A stretch of 64,000 nucleotides of DNA from Vandiemenella viatica. Taxonomy: Eukaryota; Arthropoda; Insecta; Orthoptera; Morabidae. Of the stretch, positions 1 to 13,036 are shown one piece after another; position 1 is the stretch's first letter; each line of letters starts with the position of its first letter. Below the pieces are notes generated by a model, which searched no databases, had not been told where the DNA came from, and worked only from the letters and a program-made list of their open reading frames with translations. A program made the position numbers and the translations under genes. The stretch spans positions 5,146,001 through 5,210,000 of the forward strand of contig JARYHS010006964.1 of the NCBI GenBank assembly GCA_031002005.1, read 5' to 3'.

Positions 1-960
1 GACTTCGTTGTATTAGATTTTTTTAAAAGCTTTCGGCACTTGTGCCTCAAACTATGTTACTTAGAAAACTTCGTGGTTGTGGCATATCTAGAAAAATATT
101 CAACTGGGTTGCAGAATTTCTGAAGGGCAGAACACAGTGTGTAGTTTTTGACGGTGTGCGTTCATCACTTACTGAAGTGAGGTCCGGGGTTCCCTCTGGG
201 AAGTGTGGTAGGGCCTCTATGTTTTTTATATAGATTAATCATATATGCCACTTAATAAGGGGGAAGAAAAGACTATTTGCCGATGATGCTATTATTCATA
301 GTGAAATCACATCCCAGGAAGACTGCGCTTTGTTACAAGACGATATTATGAAAATAATTGCGTGGTATAAAGCCTGGCAGTTGGCGTTAAACTAAAAAGT
401 GTCAACTCATGCGTATAAGTAAAAGTTGACCCCACTTAGATCTGAATATACAATTAGTGACCCTGTTCTTATAACAGTATATTCCGCTAAATTCTTAGGG
501 GTAAGCATTCGTAATATTTTGTCGTGGAATGAGTATGTCGAGAAGGTAATGGGGAAATCAAATTGCATGTTTCAATTTCTAGGTTGTAATTTAAAATAGT
601 GCACCCAGGAAGTTAAATCAATTGCATACAAGTCACTAGTGCGTCCTCAATTAGAATATTGTTGTTCTGTGTGGGGTCCCCATAAAAGAGGTTAATGGAG
701 GTATTGGAGAAGGTCCAAAGAAGAGCCGCCCGATTCGTGGCAGCTGTATATAGTTGGAGGGAAAGCGCGATGTTGAAGGAGTTAGGTTGGGAAGACCTGG
801 AACACCGAGGGTGTTGCTCTCAACAGAAACTATTTGAAAAATTCACGACTGACTTATCTCCGGATGACAGGAAAAAAATGTTACTACCAGCAACATTCAT
901 ATCTAGGAATGTCCGCGAAAATAAGAAAAGAATCATTTCTGTAATCATTTTTCCCGAGTA
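1..960 (+). pseudogene. Decayed CR1/Jockey-type LINE, reverse transcriptase to C-terminus (family A)
   Basis: Several frames in order read as the second half of a non-LTR reverse transcriptase. At 42-233 there is the segment leading to GVPSGK, a damaged form of the usual GVPQGS. A catalytic-type FADDA follows near 278-292, then a thumb region near 480-560 (FLGVSIRN) and SLVRPQLEYCCSVWGP near 631-680. The C-terminal KVQRRAARFVA lies near 710-745, and an open stretch runs at 695-961. Frameshifts and stops near 235, 396 and 598 make it non-functional. The family is the same as the better-preserved 3' end at 52087-52645. It is cut by the window start. The clade is inferred from motif resemblance. 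Confidence 0.85.
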
Positions 961-1828
961 ATTAGGGAATGAAACAGAAAGGATTTACTGGGCGAGTAAA
1001 CTTACTTGATAAAGCTCTTCGGCCATCCTGATCTGGTTTTTCAATGGTTTCGCAGATCACTCTAGCCGAGTGCCGGAATGGTTCCTCACAATCGCCAATG
1101 GACGCCACCTGCCATATCCCATAAATCCCTTCCAAACTATTTTACTTTCCGCCAAGCACTTTTAGTGAATCATGGAGAAATAATAATAATAACAATAATA
1201 ATAAAAATGTATTTTAAATTCAGGAATAACACTTTAAAATAAAATATCAGAGGAAGTAAAATTTTTTTCATGTAGCTCATTTAAAACAAAACTAAGGGCA
1301 TTTCTAGTCTGACACAATTTTTACTCTACTAGTGAATACATGGGCTCGAAAAAAATTATGCTTAAGATACACGAATTCCTGTTTCCATCCACTCTTGTAC
1401 CATAATTAAATTTTCTTCGTGTCTACTTATTTTTTAAATGTGATTTATTGTCATTGTATTACTCGTATATTTTTATCCATCTTCAGCTCATATTTACACA
1501 TAACATACTACTATTAACATGACTTATCCAGTGTTAAATGTGAACTTGTACTCTAAATTGTCTAATTTGATTAATAAAGCATTACAGAAATTTAATTTGC
1601 AAGATTTTTATGGTCTTAAAATATATTTGACAACAGTAATGATTGCATAATAGCTTTTTTCAAATATCTTTTTGATAATTACTTTTTTCAGTTATTTTAG
1701 TGATTACCCTAGCCAACAGATCAATTTGAATACCCTTGAAGCAATATCACGAGACCCTGTGAGTAGGTGTACCTCTAATTTGGAATCTCTGGTATAAAGC
1801 ATGTAGAGAGTTATTTGACCTATCAGCG

Positions 1829-1867
<39 letters not shown>

Positions 1868-3840
1868 TACTAACCTCCCCATTTTCGAATAAAAAAATTA
1901 CAGGCCATTTTTCAAAACATAAAATATTCTCATTCTTGTAATAAATAATCTAGTCCATAGAATCTTCATAACCCATTTTTTGAAACAGTGATTCGATGGA
2001 ACCCTTCATAGTGGAAGTATGCAATATCGCGTATACACGAAATCATGAATATATTTCTAAAATTACAGTATTAAAAGATGCAAATAATATCAATGTATTG
2101 TTCAAAGTTTTATTAACAAATTATTGTCTTGAAAAATAATAATTAATTATAGCTATACCTGATGTAATTACTCTAAATTTTCGATATTAAATCACCGCGT
2201 TTCATTACCGATAAATCTATTTCTTTTCTTAGATAATAAATTCCTTACTATACTAAACATTCTTTTGTCTATATATAATTATTAAAACTCAATTAAACTA
2301 TCTTTGATGCAACTCTTAATATCGGCTTCATTACTGGAAGGCAGAGTGGTGACGGTTGGTCCTCAAGGCTCCATAAACTTTCCTTGACGAGTATTAGCAA
2401 ATATTGTCTAGATCAACATTTTTGTCTATGCTATGTATATAAATTTCAATAATGATAATTTTATAATAGTATTTGTATACTGGTAACTTTGATCATTTCC
2501 TGAACCAATTTGAACTTTCATTAACATTTTGAAGCGGAATAGTAATTGTGTGGTGATTTTAATGTAGATGATTTTATATATCGTATCCTATAGTCATGCA
2601 TATGTTAGTTTATTCAACGTATCTCGGGTAGTTAATTTTCTAACTAGAATAATAAATAATAGCTACTCAGATACTGATAATATTTTCCATGATACCTAGA
2701 AATTCAGTTACACACTCTGACCATCTATTAATCGACTTTTGGATTGTAATGCCAAGTTATTACCCATCTACTCTTTAATAGATGCTAACTTCAAGAGTAA
2801 TGCTTCTAAACTGCAAAGAGTAATAGATGATACAATCAGTTGTCCACAAACTGGGAACATGTTTATGGTGGACAAGGTATGAATTAAAAACACAGCATTT
2901 TTAGTATTATTGTGTTAAGTGACTTTGAAATTGGCGTCCATATGAAAAACGTGTCATACTTCCAAAAAAGAACAAAAACCATGGATAACTGTGGAGATTA
3001 GAACATCATTACAGACAGACAAGCAGACACATGCTTGAACATGAGCCCATATAGTTTTAAAGTCCCAGACAAGGACGCATCAAGGATCAGAACAATTGGT
3101 TGGCAAGATTTGAGCTGTGGGGGGGGGGGGGAGGAACACATATTGGTACCTAGGAAGTGGGGTGGGGTACTTAAACATGATTTCTGACAAAATCAAACTC
3201 AAACCTACTATGGAAACTATTTTTATTATTGATTAATATAGTAATCTAACCAATTAATCTAAGGACCTACTATATAGTAAATTAAGATCGTTACTCAGTT
3301 ATAGTTTATGTAAACATTAATCATCTCAGATTCTTAAAAAAAAATCAATATCTTTGTTTCTCAATATCTCACGGTGTTCTTTCGATGCACACTCATCAGG
3401 CATAATCAAGTCAATCTTTCCTCTCACAAAGTGCTCCTTAGCCAGTTCTTCACCCGCCGAAGCGTACGGAAGGCAACTTAATTTTTCTTCTAGGGAGAGG
3501 GCAGTGGCCCCCTCGCTAGATACGGCCATGGTGCCAGAGCATTGCAGCTCTCTAACTTATGACGGAATTGGAGGTTTCTCACTTGATTTTTTATGGAAGT
3601 CATGGTGTTATTTCTTTTAGTATGGTGTTATTGTCACATCCTATATTTTCTATTAAGTGTTGCAATTGGTTGGTAGTATTGTTGTTGATATTCATTTTGT
3701 CCTAAGTCTTGGATTATGTGATGGGGCGAATAATGTACTTGCTGAAAGAGTTTTGTCGATTTGTTCTTAATGTACCTAATTTGAGGTGGTTTTTTTTTTT
3801 TGTTTGGCATGTAGCGCGGGGCTGGTAATTATGTATTTGT
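961..3840. other. No recognisable gene; simple repeats
   Basis: Both strands are AT-rich and interrupted by stops, and I see no conserved protein motif. Landmarks are an AAT-rich tract near 1182-1206, a 32-base poly-T at 1830-1861 and a 13-base poly-G at 3119-3131. Short overlapping ORFs at 3326-3620 on both strands resemble nothing I recognise. Confidence 0.5.
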
Positions 3841-3859
3841 AAAAGGAACTTATAAATTA

Positions 3860-4610
3860 CCTCTAGGAAAAATCAGAATGCCAATGTTAAAATAAATTAT
3901 AAGCAGTACTGCAAAAGACTGAAAAAGGTTATTAAAGAATCTAAAAGTATGCACCACAAACATGAAATCCGTATCTGAAAATAAATTGAAGATGGTATGG
4001 GACATTGTAAAAATTAAAGTTAATAATGACATTTATATCAAACAAAATTCTGTGGAATCTAATTTTTCAATCGGTAAAATATTTGTTAAACATTTTTTAC
4101 CTATTGCTCATAAATTGACTGCGAAAAGCTCAGTGACAGACATTCTGAACGTTGTCATTTAAGACTTCCATGAAAATTTGACATTATGTCTATAAATTTA
4201 TCTACTCGTGAAGAAATAATACAAACTATCACGTCTCTTAAGAGCAAATATTCGAGTGGTTATGATAGGATGTCTAGCGGATTAATTAAGCTTTGCTGCA
4301 CAGAAATAAGTAATATACTAAATTAGCAGTTTAATAAATCGTTAGTTGAAGGTACTTTCCCAGGATGGCTTAAGTTCGCAGTTTCCAAATCACTCTATAA
4401 AAACGGGTATAAGTCAGTTGTATCGAACAACCATGATGTTTCATTACAAACAGCCTTCTTCAAAGTTTTTGAGAAAGAAATAGCAACATTGTTTACTAAT
4501 ACATTAAAAATAAGAATATTCTAACTAAATACAAATTTGGTTTTCAAAAGAGCTATTCAACAGATCTGGCTATATTTGCGTTCAGTGATAATTTTTCAGG
4601 AGGTATAAAT
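3860..4610 (+). pseudogene. Decayed CR1/Jockey-type LINE, N-terminal reverse transcriptase part
   Basis: The frame at 3962-4162 and the following frame from about 4186 read as the region before and into the reverse transcriptase. Diagnostic segments are EEIIQTITSLKSKYSSGYD (near 4210-4267), then FNKSLVEGTFPGWLKFAVSK (near 4331-4390), and a damaged form of the usual NYRPISLL motif near 4420-4450. FGFQKSYSTDLAIF follows near 4539-4580. Stops near 4161 and 4324 and a frameshift near 4525 show it is dead. It corresponds to the part of the protein missing from the copy at 1-960. It resembles the fragment at 35682-35890 and is probably from a related family. Confidence 0.8.
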
Positions 4611-4799
4611 GATAAAATGATGCCTGTAGGAATTTCCTGGCCTTTTTTTGAATTCCCTGTGGGGCCTGTAATTTTTAAAAGTTCTGAACAACGCCGGTAC
4701 ATTACTGTATAGCTCAGCAAACAGGTGTGTGGTGAATGTGTTCCATCGTAATGAAAAATAAATAAAAACTATATTTCCTTATACCTCGTGAGAGTCAAC

Positions 4800-6720
4800 T
4801 ATATCTTACCTAAACACATTGCTGTCCACGTCCTTAATTACTAGTGTCAGATACAGTATTCTCAACTTATATTCGTCTTAATTCTAATATTCCACCCATC
4901 AATAACAAGACGACAAATGCATGCTGTGGAATGACAGCAACATGTTGACAACAGAAAGCAATACCAGGCATGTTACTTCCCACACGAGAAAGAAGTTTTG
5001 TTCTTTGTAAACAACCTCACAGTAGGTTTATTTGCAATTTGAATATGGTTACAGTGGAAATTTTACAGTACTGCTGATTTTAATCACAATATCACATCCT
5101 CTATACACGGGGTGACAAAAATATATTTTTTTATCAATAAGTATAGTAAACCAAAAGAAAGAAGTGTTTGGAAAATACGAGAAAGAACTTTGCTTCACAT
5201 ATGTTTATCTAAACCAAATTATTGGTAGCAATAAATGATTTTACGTGTTGGTGCACTGGAGCATGTTCGAGAATTGGCCAGGTCATGGTAGGAATGTAAG
5301 ACAATCACGCGCTTCATTAGTATTCCTCAGTGCAGGTCCATTCGCAACTAGCTCTGAAGACGGCGACATCAGTGTCGGTAATAGCACAGAGAACCGCATC
5401 GATCGGTATAAGAAGACAAGCACAGTAACCAAAACTAGATACCATTCATACAAACCAAATACATAACATATATGCTAGCAGTAGTAAATCGAGGTCGATG
5501 CTAAAATCCATGAAATCCCACAACTCCTAATCGATGAGATAACTTCTGAAGAAGGAACCGTTAGGGAAACAGTATATACTGCTCCACTGATACTTTTTCA
5601 TTGTATACTTCCTAAGCTCTTCTGCCATTTTAGTGCAGTTGATACCAGCAGACTTATTATATATCTCTTGGTGATGCCTGAACTAATACACTACCGGTAC
5701 CTCTTCGATTGCTTCACAGTCACCAACTATGCTATTTTTTTTAGCTAAAGTTGACTACGTATCAATACCTACCGAGATTAGTCGGATCTCTAAGTGATTC
5801 ACCGTGGCAACTCACCTGTGGTCTTAACCATAATACAACTCATGTCCACAAAAAGTATCCTCTGCACGAGTTTATTTAATGGTCGATAAAAAAACCACGG
5901 TTGAAACCTAGTTTATATATATATATGACTAAAATACTACAAACAATTTCTTGAAGATATACATTCATGGAAAAGCAAGGAATTAACACTTACGTATCAA
6001 ACAGCAAGACTTACAAAGGGGTGCAATATTAATACGTTTCCAAAAGTAATTTACAATTGCTACATTTTCTAATAAGCCTGAGATAGCCTCTTAAACCCGC
6101 GAGTATTCATTCATCACCCACAACACAGCGCAAGCCGTTGTCAAATCAAACCATCGACCCCACTAACAAATATACATACTCAACATTATCGATAGTCATA
6201 AAAACTGCCAACAAATACCTAATATTAACAGAAACTGGGCTGTGATGGTTTAAACCATCAGTAATTGTAAATAAATTTGTATTACTACAGCAATATCGCA
6301 ATATTTTTAAAATCACGCCGTAAAATGGGTGGAAGAAATATATATATATATATTTGAGAGTACACCATATTATTGTAACTGTTACAAAAGATATTAACTG
6401 AAAAGTGATATCAAAATTTACTACAACATATTAGTATAAACTAATATCGTAGAATATTTCTGATTTGCAAGTGTTAGCGTATAACTACAATATCTGTAGT
6501 GTTTCACTACTCAGTACCTTCATCTCGATGCCTCTCCCTCTGTCTCGACAGTGACAATGCGGGACACCGCACCTGCCAGCAGGAAGGAGAATACCGCACC
6601 TGGAGTCCTGTTTGTTGCTGATAGCGCAGCTAAAACTGGAAAAACTTGATTGCTTACGTAGATAACACAAAACAATTCAATCGAAAAGAATCGCATCAAA
6701 CTACATTCACTAAGCAGAAT
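4800..6720. repeat. Unclassified ~1.9 kb dispersed repeat, copy A (continuous)
   Basis: This stretch matches, in the same order and orientation, two blocks at 60076-60680 and 62850-63740. Shared anchors are the TCTTACCTA..CACATTG start (4800 / 60078), CTTCACAGTCACCAACT (5711 / 60510), AAGTGATTC.CCGTGG near 5790 / 60610, ACTTACATATCA-like sequence near 5990 / 62935, and CTGTCTCGACAGTGACA near 6540 / 63590. I see no coding potential, terminal inverted repeat or LTR. It could be a non-autonomous DNA transposon or the untranslated part of a larger element. A weaker third fragment lies near 57290-57400. Two short TA-repeat tracts (about 5918-5930 and 6339-6353) lie inside. Confidence 0.75.
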
Positions 6721-7685
6721 AATACACAACATTTATTGTATAGAAATACAATATTTCCTTTGCTGATTTAACTAAAACCAGTATTCATCAACTACAGATT
6801 TCTTCTTGCCATTATCAGAGAATACAATTTTCACCTCTTTATTAGCGATCTTGTGGGTCAGTGGTTAATGCATCTGACAGAAAGTCGAAAAGTCCGCAGT
6901 ACAAATCCATCTTTTGCTCGAGATTTTCAAAGGTCCTTGAGCCGACCTACACCTCTAGAAAATTTTTGCTGTGTAATGAGAAGTACACTACAAAGCGAAT
7001 GTGGTTCAGATAACACGCTACATTGTAGGTCCTCTTTACCAGACAGGAGTAAGCCTGATTCACATGTATCATCACGTAGTGTGTCCAGCACGTAACGTGT
7101 CAGATACGGCACATACATAAGTTTTCACATCTACAGAGCAATACACTCACAGACGCCATGAGATCAACTAGTATATGCACGCACATATATACTTTTCAAT
7201 ATTTCGAAATTTTTCAATACAATCACTAGTGTTGACACCAATTTTATTGGTACCTTCGCACCATTCACACGTGTTAATGCGGAAGACTACGCAAAAGCCG
7301 CAATCTGGACGGCTGAAACTTGGGGCTCTAGACTTTAACATTGGCCTGTTGTACCTCCTTGATAAGTTATGATGGTTCTTGAAAGCTAGCAGCCAAGGAT
7401 TTGTGTCGCTTCTATAGTCGACAAATCAGTTCTAAAACCATGCTGCGTGTAAGATAAAACTATGCTTATACAAGTATAAGAGAGTTTGTGCAAGTAGGGC
7501 CCTATAATTTTTGAAAATACAGGAAATAGAGAAATTAGGTGATAATTAATAATAAGAAGTGTATTATTTTGTTATATAACGGTACTGTGACATTCAGATT
7601 CAAATTATTTTAAAAATATTCAGTTCTAAACATCCAAGTAATAACAATATGTATGGACAATACTATGATGCCAGATACTTGCTTT
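6721..7685. other. Mostly featureless; possible tRNA-like SINE head at 6850-6915
   Basis: Around 6857-6871 GTCAGTGGTTAATGC resembles an A box. About 26 bases further on, CAGTACAAATCCATC (6897-6911) resembles a B box. No poly-A tail or target duplication is visible, so a degenerate tRNA-derived repeat is only a suggestion. The rest, to about 7685, shows no gene. Confidence 0.3.
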
Positions 7686-7689
7686 GCTT

Positions 7690-8785
7690 CAATATTGCGG
7701 ATATTGTAATTGATTCAGCTTTCGAGTAAGTTATTTTTTCTGGGAATATTGCTGTTCATCAGTCTAATGAATAAATCTATTGGCTTCAGAAGTATATTTG
7801 CAGATGTTATATAGAATGATTCAATCAGGAGATGACTACGAACAGCTACAAGATATGTAGGTAGGTAATTATACATAGATTACAAGTAAATTCCAAGAAA
7901 AGTCAATTTATTAGGCACAAGGGGAAAAAGTTAAGATTTTCTATGTTCGTTGAGTAAGGAAGGAATTGGTTGTTGAATTTCGATTTGCAAATACCTTGGC
8001 ATAACATTCGATAGTAAATTGATTGGGGCAGGGCACATTGATAGGTGGTAGGAAGAGGTTTCATAATACTTTATTTATTGAAAAGGCTGAAAAAGAGATT
8101 TATATGTGAAGTGAGGGAATTTGGCTTGGTAAGACGTTGCCTGAATATGGTGGAGCAGTGTGGGTCCTACATTGTGGGTATCAAATTCAGGAGTTGGGCA
8201 ACATTTGTTTGCGGAAATTACTACAGAATTCCGCAGGAGTCGAGTTTGGAGTCATTGGAGCATAGAATATGGCTATAGTTGGTTTCTGGTTGATTCAATA
8301 CTACGGTAATGAAATGATGAATATTAGAAGAAGGATTAGGAGTCATACATGGAAGGGAAGAGATCACAATTATCATATAATTATTATTATTACTATTACT
8401 CCGCGATTCATTAAAAGTGTGAAGATGGAGATGTAGGGATATTTTGACCAGGAGAGTGTGTGCTGCATCGCAAACTAAATAAAGAAAATCGGCATGGAGT
8501 TTACTGTGATAGAACACTTCCTCGCTCTGTAATTTTGGAGTCACATGCCTTCACCATTGGTTTATGATCTACGTAAGAAGTTCATAGAAGGGGAAAAAAT
8601 ACTATAACCACTCAATTTCAGGCATAAGGGTGTGGGTAAATTTTCTTTCGTTGGGAAAGGGGTGGGGTGATGGATTGGAATAAGTTACCAACAGAAATGA
8701 TAGATAATTTACCAAATTTACTAAAAGAATTTAAATTTGTAGAGTGTTTAAGTGGGACGGGCTATGGGAAAGGAGCATCGTAAAA
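7690..8785 (+). pseudogene. Decayed CR1/Jockey-type LINE, reverse transcriptase to C-terminus (family B)
   Basis: Scattered frames read as an insect LINE polymerase. They show an IFADV-like catalytic box near 7795, KYLGITFDSKLI near 7990-8025, and a C-terminal DWNKLPTEMIDNLPNLLKEF block near 8670-8735. The copy is heavily damaged by stops and frameshifts. The same family recurs at 40800-41730 and 60715-62850 and begins again at the window's right edge. Short 3'-end pieces of it lie at 30655, 38676, 54995 and 58235. Confidence 0.75.
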
Positions 8786-8879
8786 TTTGCAAGCAAGCAG
8801 CAGGAAGCGTTCGGTGATCCGCTTAGTTACCTGACGCTTTATAATTGCGTCACTGTAAAAGCGGGAGGAGAAGTGCAGC

Positions 8880-9360
8880 GCCGGCTTTAGTCCTTTGTTA
8901 ATTAACACTTGCGACTTCCCCAGGATGACAACGGGCTGTGTACCCGCACCCGGGGCGAGCGTATTTCATAACAGACCAGACAGTAGTGTAGTAGATGGCA
9001 CCTCCTAGCTGGAGTGCCAGTAAACTCTCCTGGCTGGGCACTGAGTAAAGTGCGTGAAGTCGTGTGCAGTGACTCGTTGCCTTAGTCATGTGCTCACCAA
9101 GTCAAATTGCTGTCAATAGTAACGATGAAGTAGCGAGCAGTATGATTACAGGAGGTTCTCTTACATCCCAGCTGCAGCTGCGGGTCTGGCAGGTCCTTTA
9201 GTCGCCACATGGTCGCCTGTGCTTTGCGGAGTTAACGGATATCCTCCAGCGCCTGGCTCTGTTTTCTGCCTGTTGCAGGGCTTCACATATAGTCCTGGTG
9301 AGCCCACATAGAATGTGCTCCACAGCAGACCTGCGTGCCACACGGAGTAAAGGACAATAC
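8880..9360. other. GC-rich island of unknown nature
   Basis: This ~480 bp block is clearly richer in G and C than its surroundings. Minus-strand ORFs at 8898-9089 and 9161-9343 are open, but I do not recognise their products. It might be a fragment of a retroelement coding end, an LTR or a host exon. No terminal repeat or splice signal decides between these. Confidence 0.35.
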
Positions 9361-9445
9361 TGAGTTCGATAAAATAGTCGCTTCTTATTAAAGACTCCTC
9401 ATCGCAGTTTCCTGTATTCGCATAACCTGTGTAGTGACCTGGAGC

Positions 9446-9500
9446 AGGGGCGGCCCTAGCAAGTTTTTCAGGTGGTGCGAAATCTCAATGTGCCGCCAAA
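9446..9500 (+). mobile_element. hAT-type terminal sequence (one end only)
   Basis: The sequence CAGGGGCGGCCCTAG at 9446, followed by the GTGGTGCGAA and GTGCCGCC segments, is typical of hAT transposon termini. I could not find the matching opposite end or an 8-bp target duplication, so its extent is unknown. Confidence 0.5.
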
Positions 9501-12500
9501 TGTTCAATCGCTTATTCGTGATTAAGGTGTCCAAATAGACAGACTGAAGATAACATACATTTTTTACATCTTACCAATTTATAAATGTAAAAGTTTCTTT
9601 GCTTTGTTATTTATGTTTCACAACGAAACGGCTGAAATATAGGTCTGGTATATTAGCGGAGTTTGCAGTAAAGTTTAAATGCACCCTGGACCAGAGTGAC
9701 AACTTATAGTTACAGGAAAGACACAAGTAAATACATTGCGCGTTGTTTTGTAACAATTTTACTAAGTTAATCAATAAAAAAAAGACTTGTTAAAACATAC
9801 CATATAGCACGACATTTTTGACGAACTTCAATGCTAGTAATATGACAAAGTAGCAGAAAAGCATTTTTTTCCAGAAAATCGTTGTTTCGAAATCAAGTTC
9901 TCAAGGGTATGCCGCCGGATTGTGTTTCCACAACACTGGCTGAAATTGCATTTGTTGTATCTGATAGAAGTAATGGTTTTAAAGTTAAAACAAAATAAAA
10001 AGAAAAAATTTTACTCAACAAGTTACTGCACATCAAAACAAATAGAAATGTCTAATTTACAGCCTACACCTTACAACCTGCACCACGCTGACTCTAAGTA
10101 ATATATGCCAAATTTTGTAAATTAAAAGACCTTTTCTTTTAGTAGCCACATTTCAAGAAACGACGATACCACAGACATATCGTTAATCAGTGTCCGCTTA
10201 AAGTCATGAATTCAGGTAGACATATACCCTCCAAAATATATTCAGGAGATTGAAATCAGTTTTTAAAATGTCTGATGGTCTCCTTTGATGGCTTTAAAAG
10301 GTTCGTAGTTGTTTTGAATTAAGCTTGAATAAGAAATGGTTTGAAAAATATTGCTATCAAACTTTTGTAAACTAAGTTGATTAGAGTTTGAATAGGTACT
10401 GAATTGTTATGTATTGTAATAAATTTAACATAAAAAGATTAAACATTATATACTTACATTAAACAATCCTTGAAGATTTTCTTACTTCTCATAGCTAAAC
10501 ACCACTATTTTATTACATTCTTATCTAGCGAGACATAAAAATACACTTTATCAGGTGCATTTCGTATCGTAATATTGCACATATGTACAATACGGTATTT
10601 ATAAAATGGTTTTTCGACTTCGTTCAGTATCTGAATTAGTTATAAAACATAAAACTTATGAGATATAACACTCCACAATATACAATACGTCAATTTAAGT
10701 CGTGTACAATGACGTCACGGTGCAGCGCACCAAACTGGCGGACATTTAAGTCGTCGGAATTGGATTGCAGTTTTAAAATATTTTTTATGTTAAATTTGAA
10801 TATTTTCATCAATATTATATTTCTTTGGTTATAAAACTAGGGTAAATAATTTATTTAAAATATTAAATAATATATGCATATACCCTATTCAATTAAGTAT
10901 GATCGAAAAGTATTTAAATGTTTTAACAATAGTCAAAATGTTGTTATGCATTTCCTCCATTTGAATATATTTGCCAATATAATAGACATTAGTCTCCTTA
11001 TTACTAATATGGTGAAGATGCTCCATTCATCACAGGAATATATTTTCAGAGAGGTTGCAATATACTTATGAATTTACCATCATTAGAAGTATTTAGTGTT
11101 TCATAATCAAAAGCTTCTATGAACACGAAATTACTGCATTTAAAAACATACTTTAGACATCATTCATTCCGAGGATAACAACCCACCGTGATTTTTCGTC
11201 TTCAATCTGTATTAGGGCCTACTCGTACATTGAAGTTCTTTATCGAATCAACTCATTCTATCCAACTGAGCATGGTGTATTCGTGATTTTAGGTAGTTTA
11301 GGTGAGTTTTGCAACAGTTGTGATAAGTAGCTGCCGTTATCAAATCCTTTCTTTCCCTAAATAAGAGAGAGACCTTCTGTTGAATAAACAATCACTGAAA
11401 AACAATATACTTTTCTGCACATTTAGAATAATCAAGTCATCTTCTTTTATAAAGTTTCTTCATTTGGCATTACTCTTTCAAAATGCGTATTTGAAAAATT
11501 ATGTCCATGATCTTTTTCATGGTTTTCTTAGTTACTAGAATGATTATTTCATCTCCCGTTGCAGAGTCAATAAGCGACCATTTTGAAACACCGCTATAAT
11601 TGAGGAGGCGGCGGTGGTCCTATGTCTGGTATACCCTGTTCTGTAACATAGACAAAGCAAAATCTTCTCATTCATGCTGCTCTTTATCATCTGAAACCTC
11701 GCCTGAAAGAACTATTTAATAAGTTTTCTTCCGTCTCGTGTTGAGCCTAGCTCTGGTGACGACGATTTGGATGACTTCACAACACTACAGCAGTTTGCAA
11801 ACAATTTTGAAACCTTCTCATTTTCGCCTTGGTTTTGTTTTCTTTTTGACTATCGTGAGCCAGAGTTGGTTTTTTTATGGTAGCGACATGTATTGTCTGT
11901 ATAAGAGATACTTGTGCTTACGAATATATTTCCGTTACCAACGTTAATTGCAATCACCTAAGGTCTAACTTGGTAGAAATAGATAAGTCGGTTGAATCTC
12001 GTCCCATGCACAAGCACCCGCATGCGAATGAACTCCAAGACTACAGCCAAAGAAGCAGAAAACGGATGCTGGAGGCACGGCACAACCCCTGGAGGGTGCT
12101 AATTATGGGACGAGTTGTGATTTTCTTGATTCGAAGACTCGATTCTATGACGACATACGACTATAAATTAAGCTGAAAGTCTTATCGCATGGATGGTTAG
12201 TGTGTTAAAATAATATGTGGTCAACAATCTGGGATTGTTGTAGAATTTATATTTCATTTTTGCGCAGATGATGTATCGCTGCATTTTGGCGCTCCCCATA
12301 TGACGGCGCCCACTGCGGTCACACCTGCCTTGGATGTAAAACGGTGAGACAAAAGCTTTCAACCGAAGAAAAGAAAATTATTTGGCCGGCGGCGGAAGTC
12401 GGTATAGTTTGGCGGAGTATGGCCGAGTAGTTCGGTCACCGTGTATCCAATTTCAACGAAATCTAGTCCAATTACATACTTCTGTTTGCTTAGGCCGATA

Positions 12501-12820
12501 TCGGTCGTATTCGATAGAATGTGCACACATCGTACGCAATAATGCATCCAAACAAAAATGATCTGTTATATTAAAGAGCGTGCCCGCACTACTTTAAAAT
12601 AAACTTTTGAATGTGTCCCTACACTAATGGCTGAAGCAAGCATTTCGATTCGGTCCCAGCGAGCAACTGGAAAGGAAAAAGTAAATGTCTGTGGCATCAA
12701 CGGCCGGGATATCCCCGATTGGTTAAGCTGCTGGATGACGAAGTTATCGATGTGCCTCTTGCAGTAGGTCCACTATCCTAAAGGGTACAACGAGTTTTAC
12801 GAGGAATCATACCTTTCACA
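9501..12820. other. No recognisable gene
   Basis: This is AT-rich sequence with only short ORFs. The ORFs near 11738-12176 and 12168-12547 resemble no family I know. A stretch near 9660-9715 shares a CCTGGACCA..GTGACAAC motif with the Helitron interior at 29410-29440 and may be a relic of it. Confidence 0.45.
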
Positions 12821-12824
12821 ATCA

Positions 12825-12960
12825 AACCAATGGTTTGTCAGACTGGTTAGGATCAGATTAAGAGCTCATAAAAAATGAGAGTAAGGCTGGAATTTTAAAC
12901 GCAGAATTTCTAATCCACAGTTAGGCGCCTTAACCAACTGAGACAGCTAGCTGATTTACG
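12825..12960 (-). repeat. Possible degenerate tRNA-derived repeat
   Basis: On the minus strand GTCTCAGTTGGTTAAGGCGC (about 12928-12909) strongly resembles a tRNA 5' half with an A box. A degraded B box, GCGTTTAAAATTCC, follows downstream. The lost B-box consensus and missing 3' stem argue against a functional tRNA gene. A SINE relic is more likely. Confidence 0.4.
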
Positions 12961-13036
12961 ATTAGACTCTTAACTGGTTAGGAAATATGGTTTAACGCAT
13001 TTGGTAGGGGTTTTAGATTCGTTATTGGTCAATGCG

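Noticed and set aside
1830..1861. Long poly-T as a transcription terminator
   Set aside because: In this genome poly-T/A runs are common as retroelement tails or slippage tracts; no Pol III gene lies upstream.
12825..12960. Functional tRNA gene on the minus strand
   Set aside because: The A-box half is good, but the B box and 3' stem are degraded.
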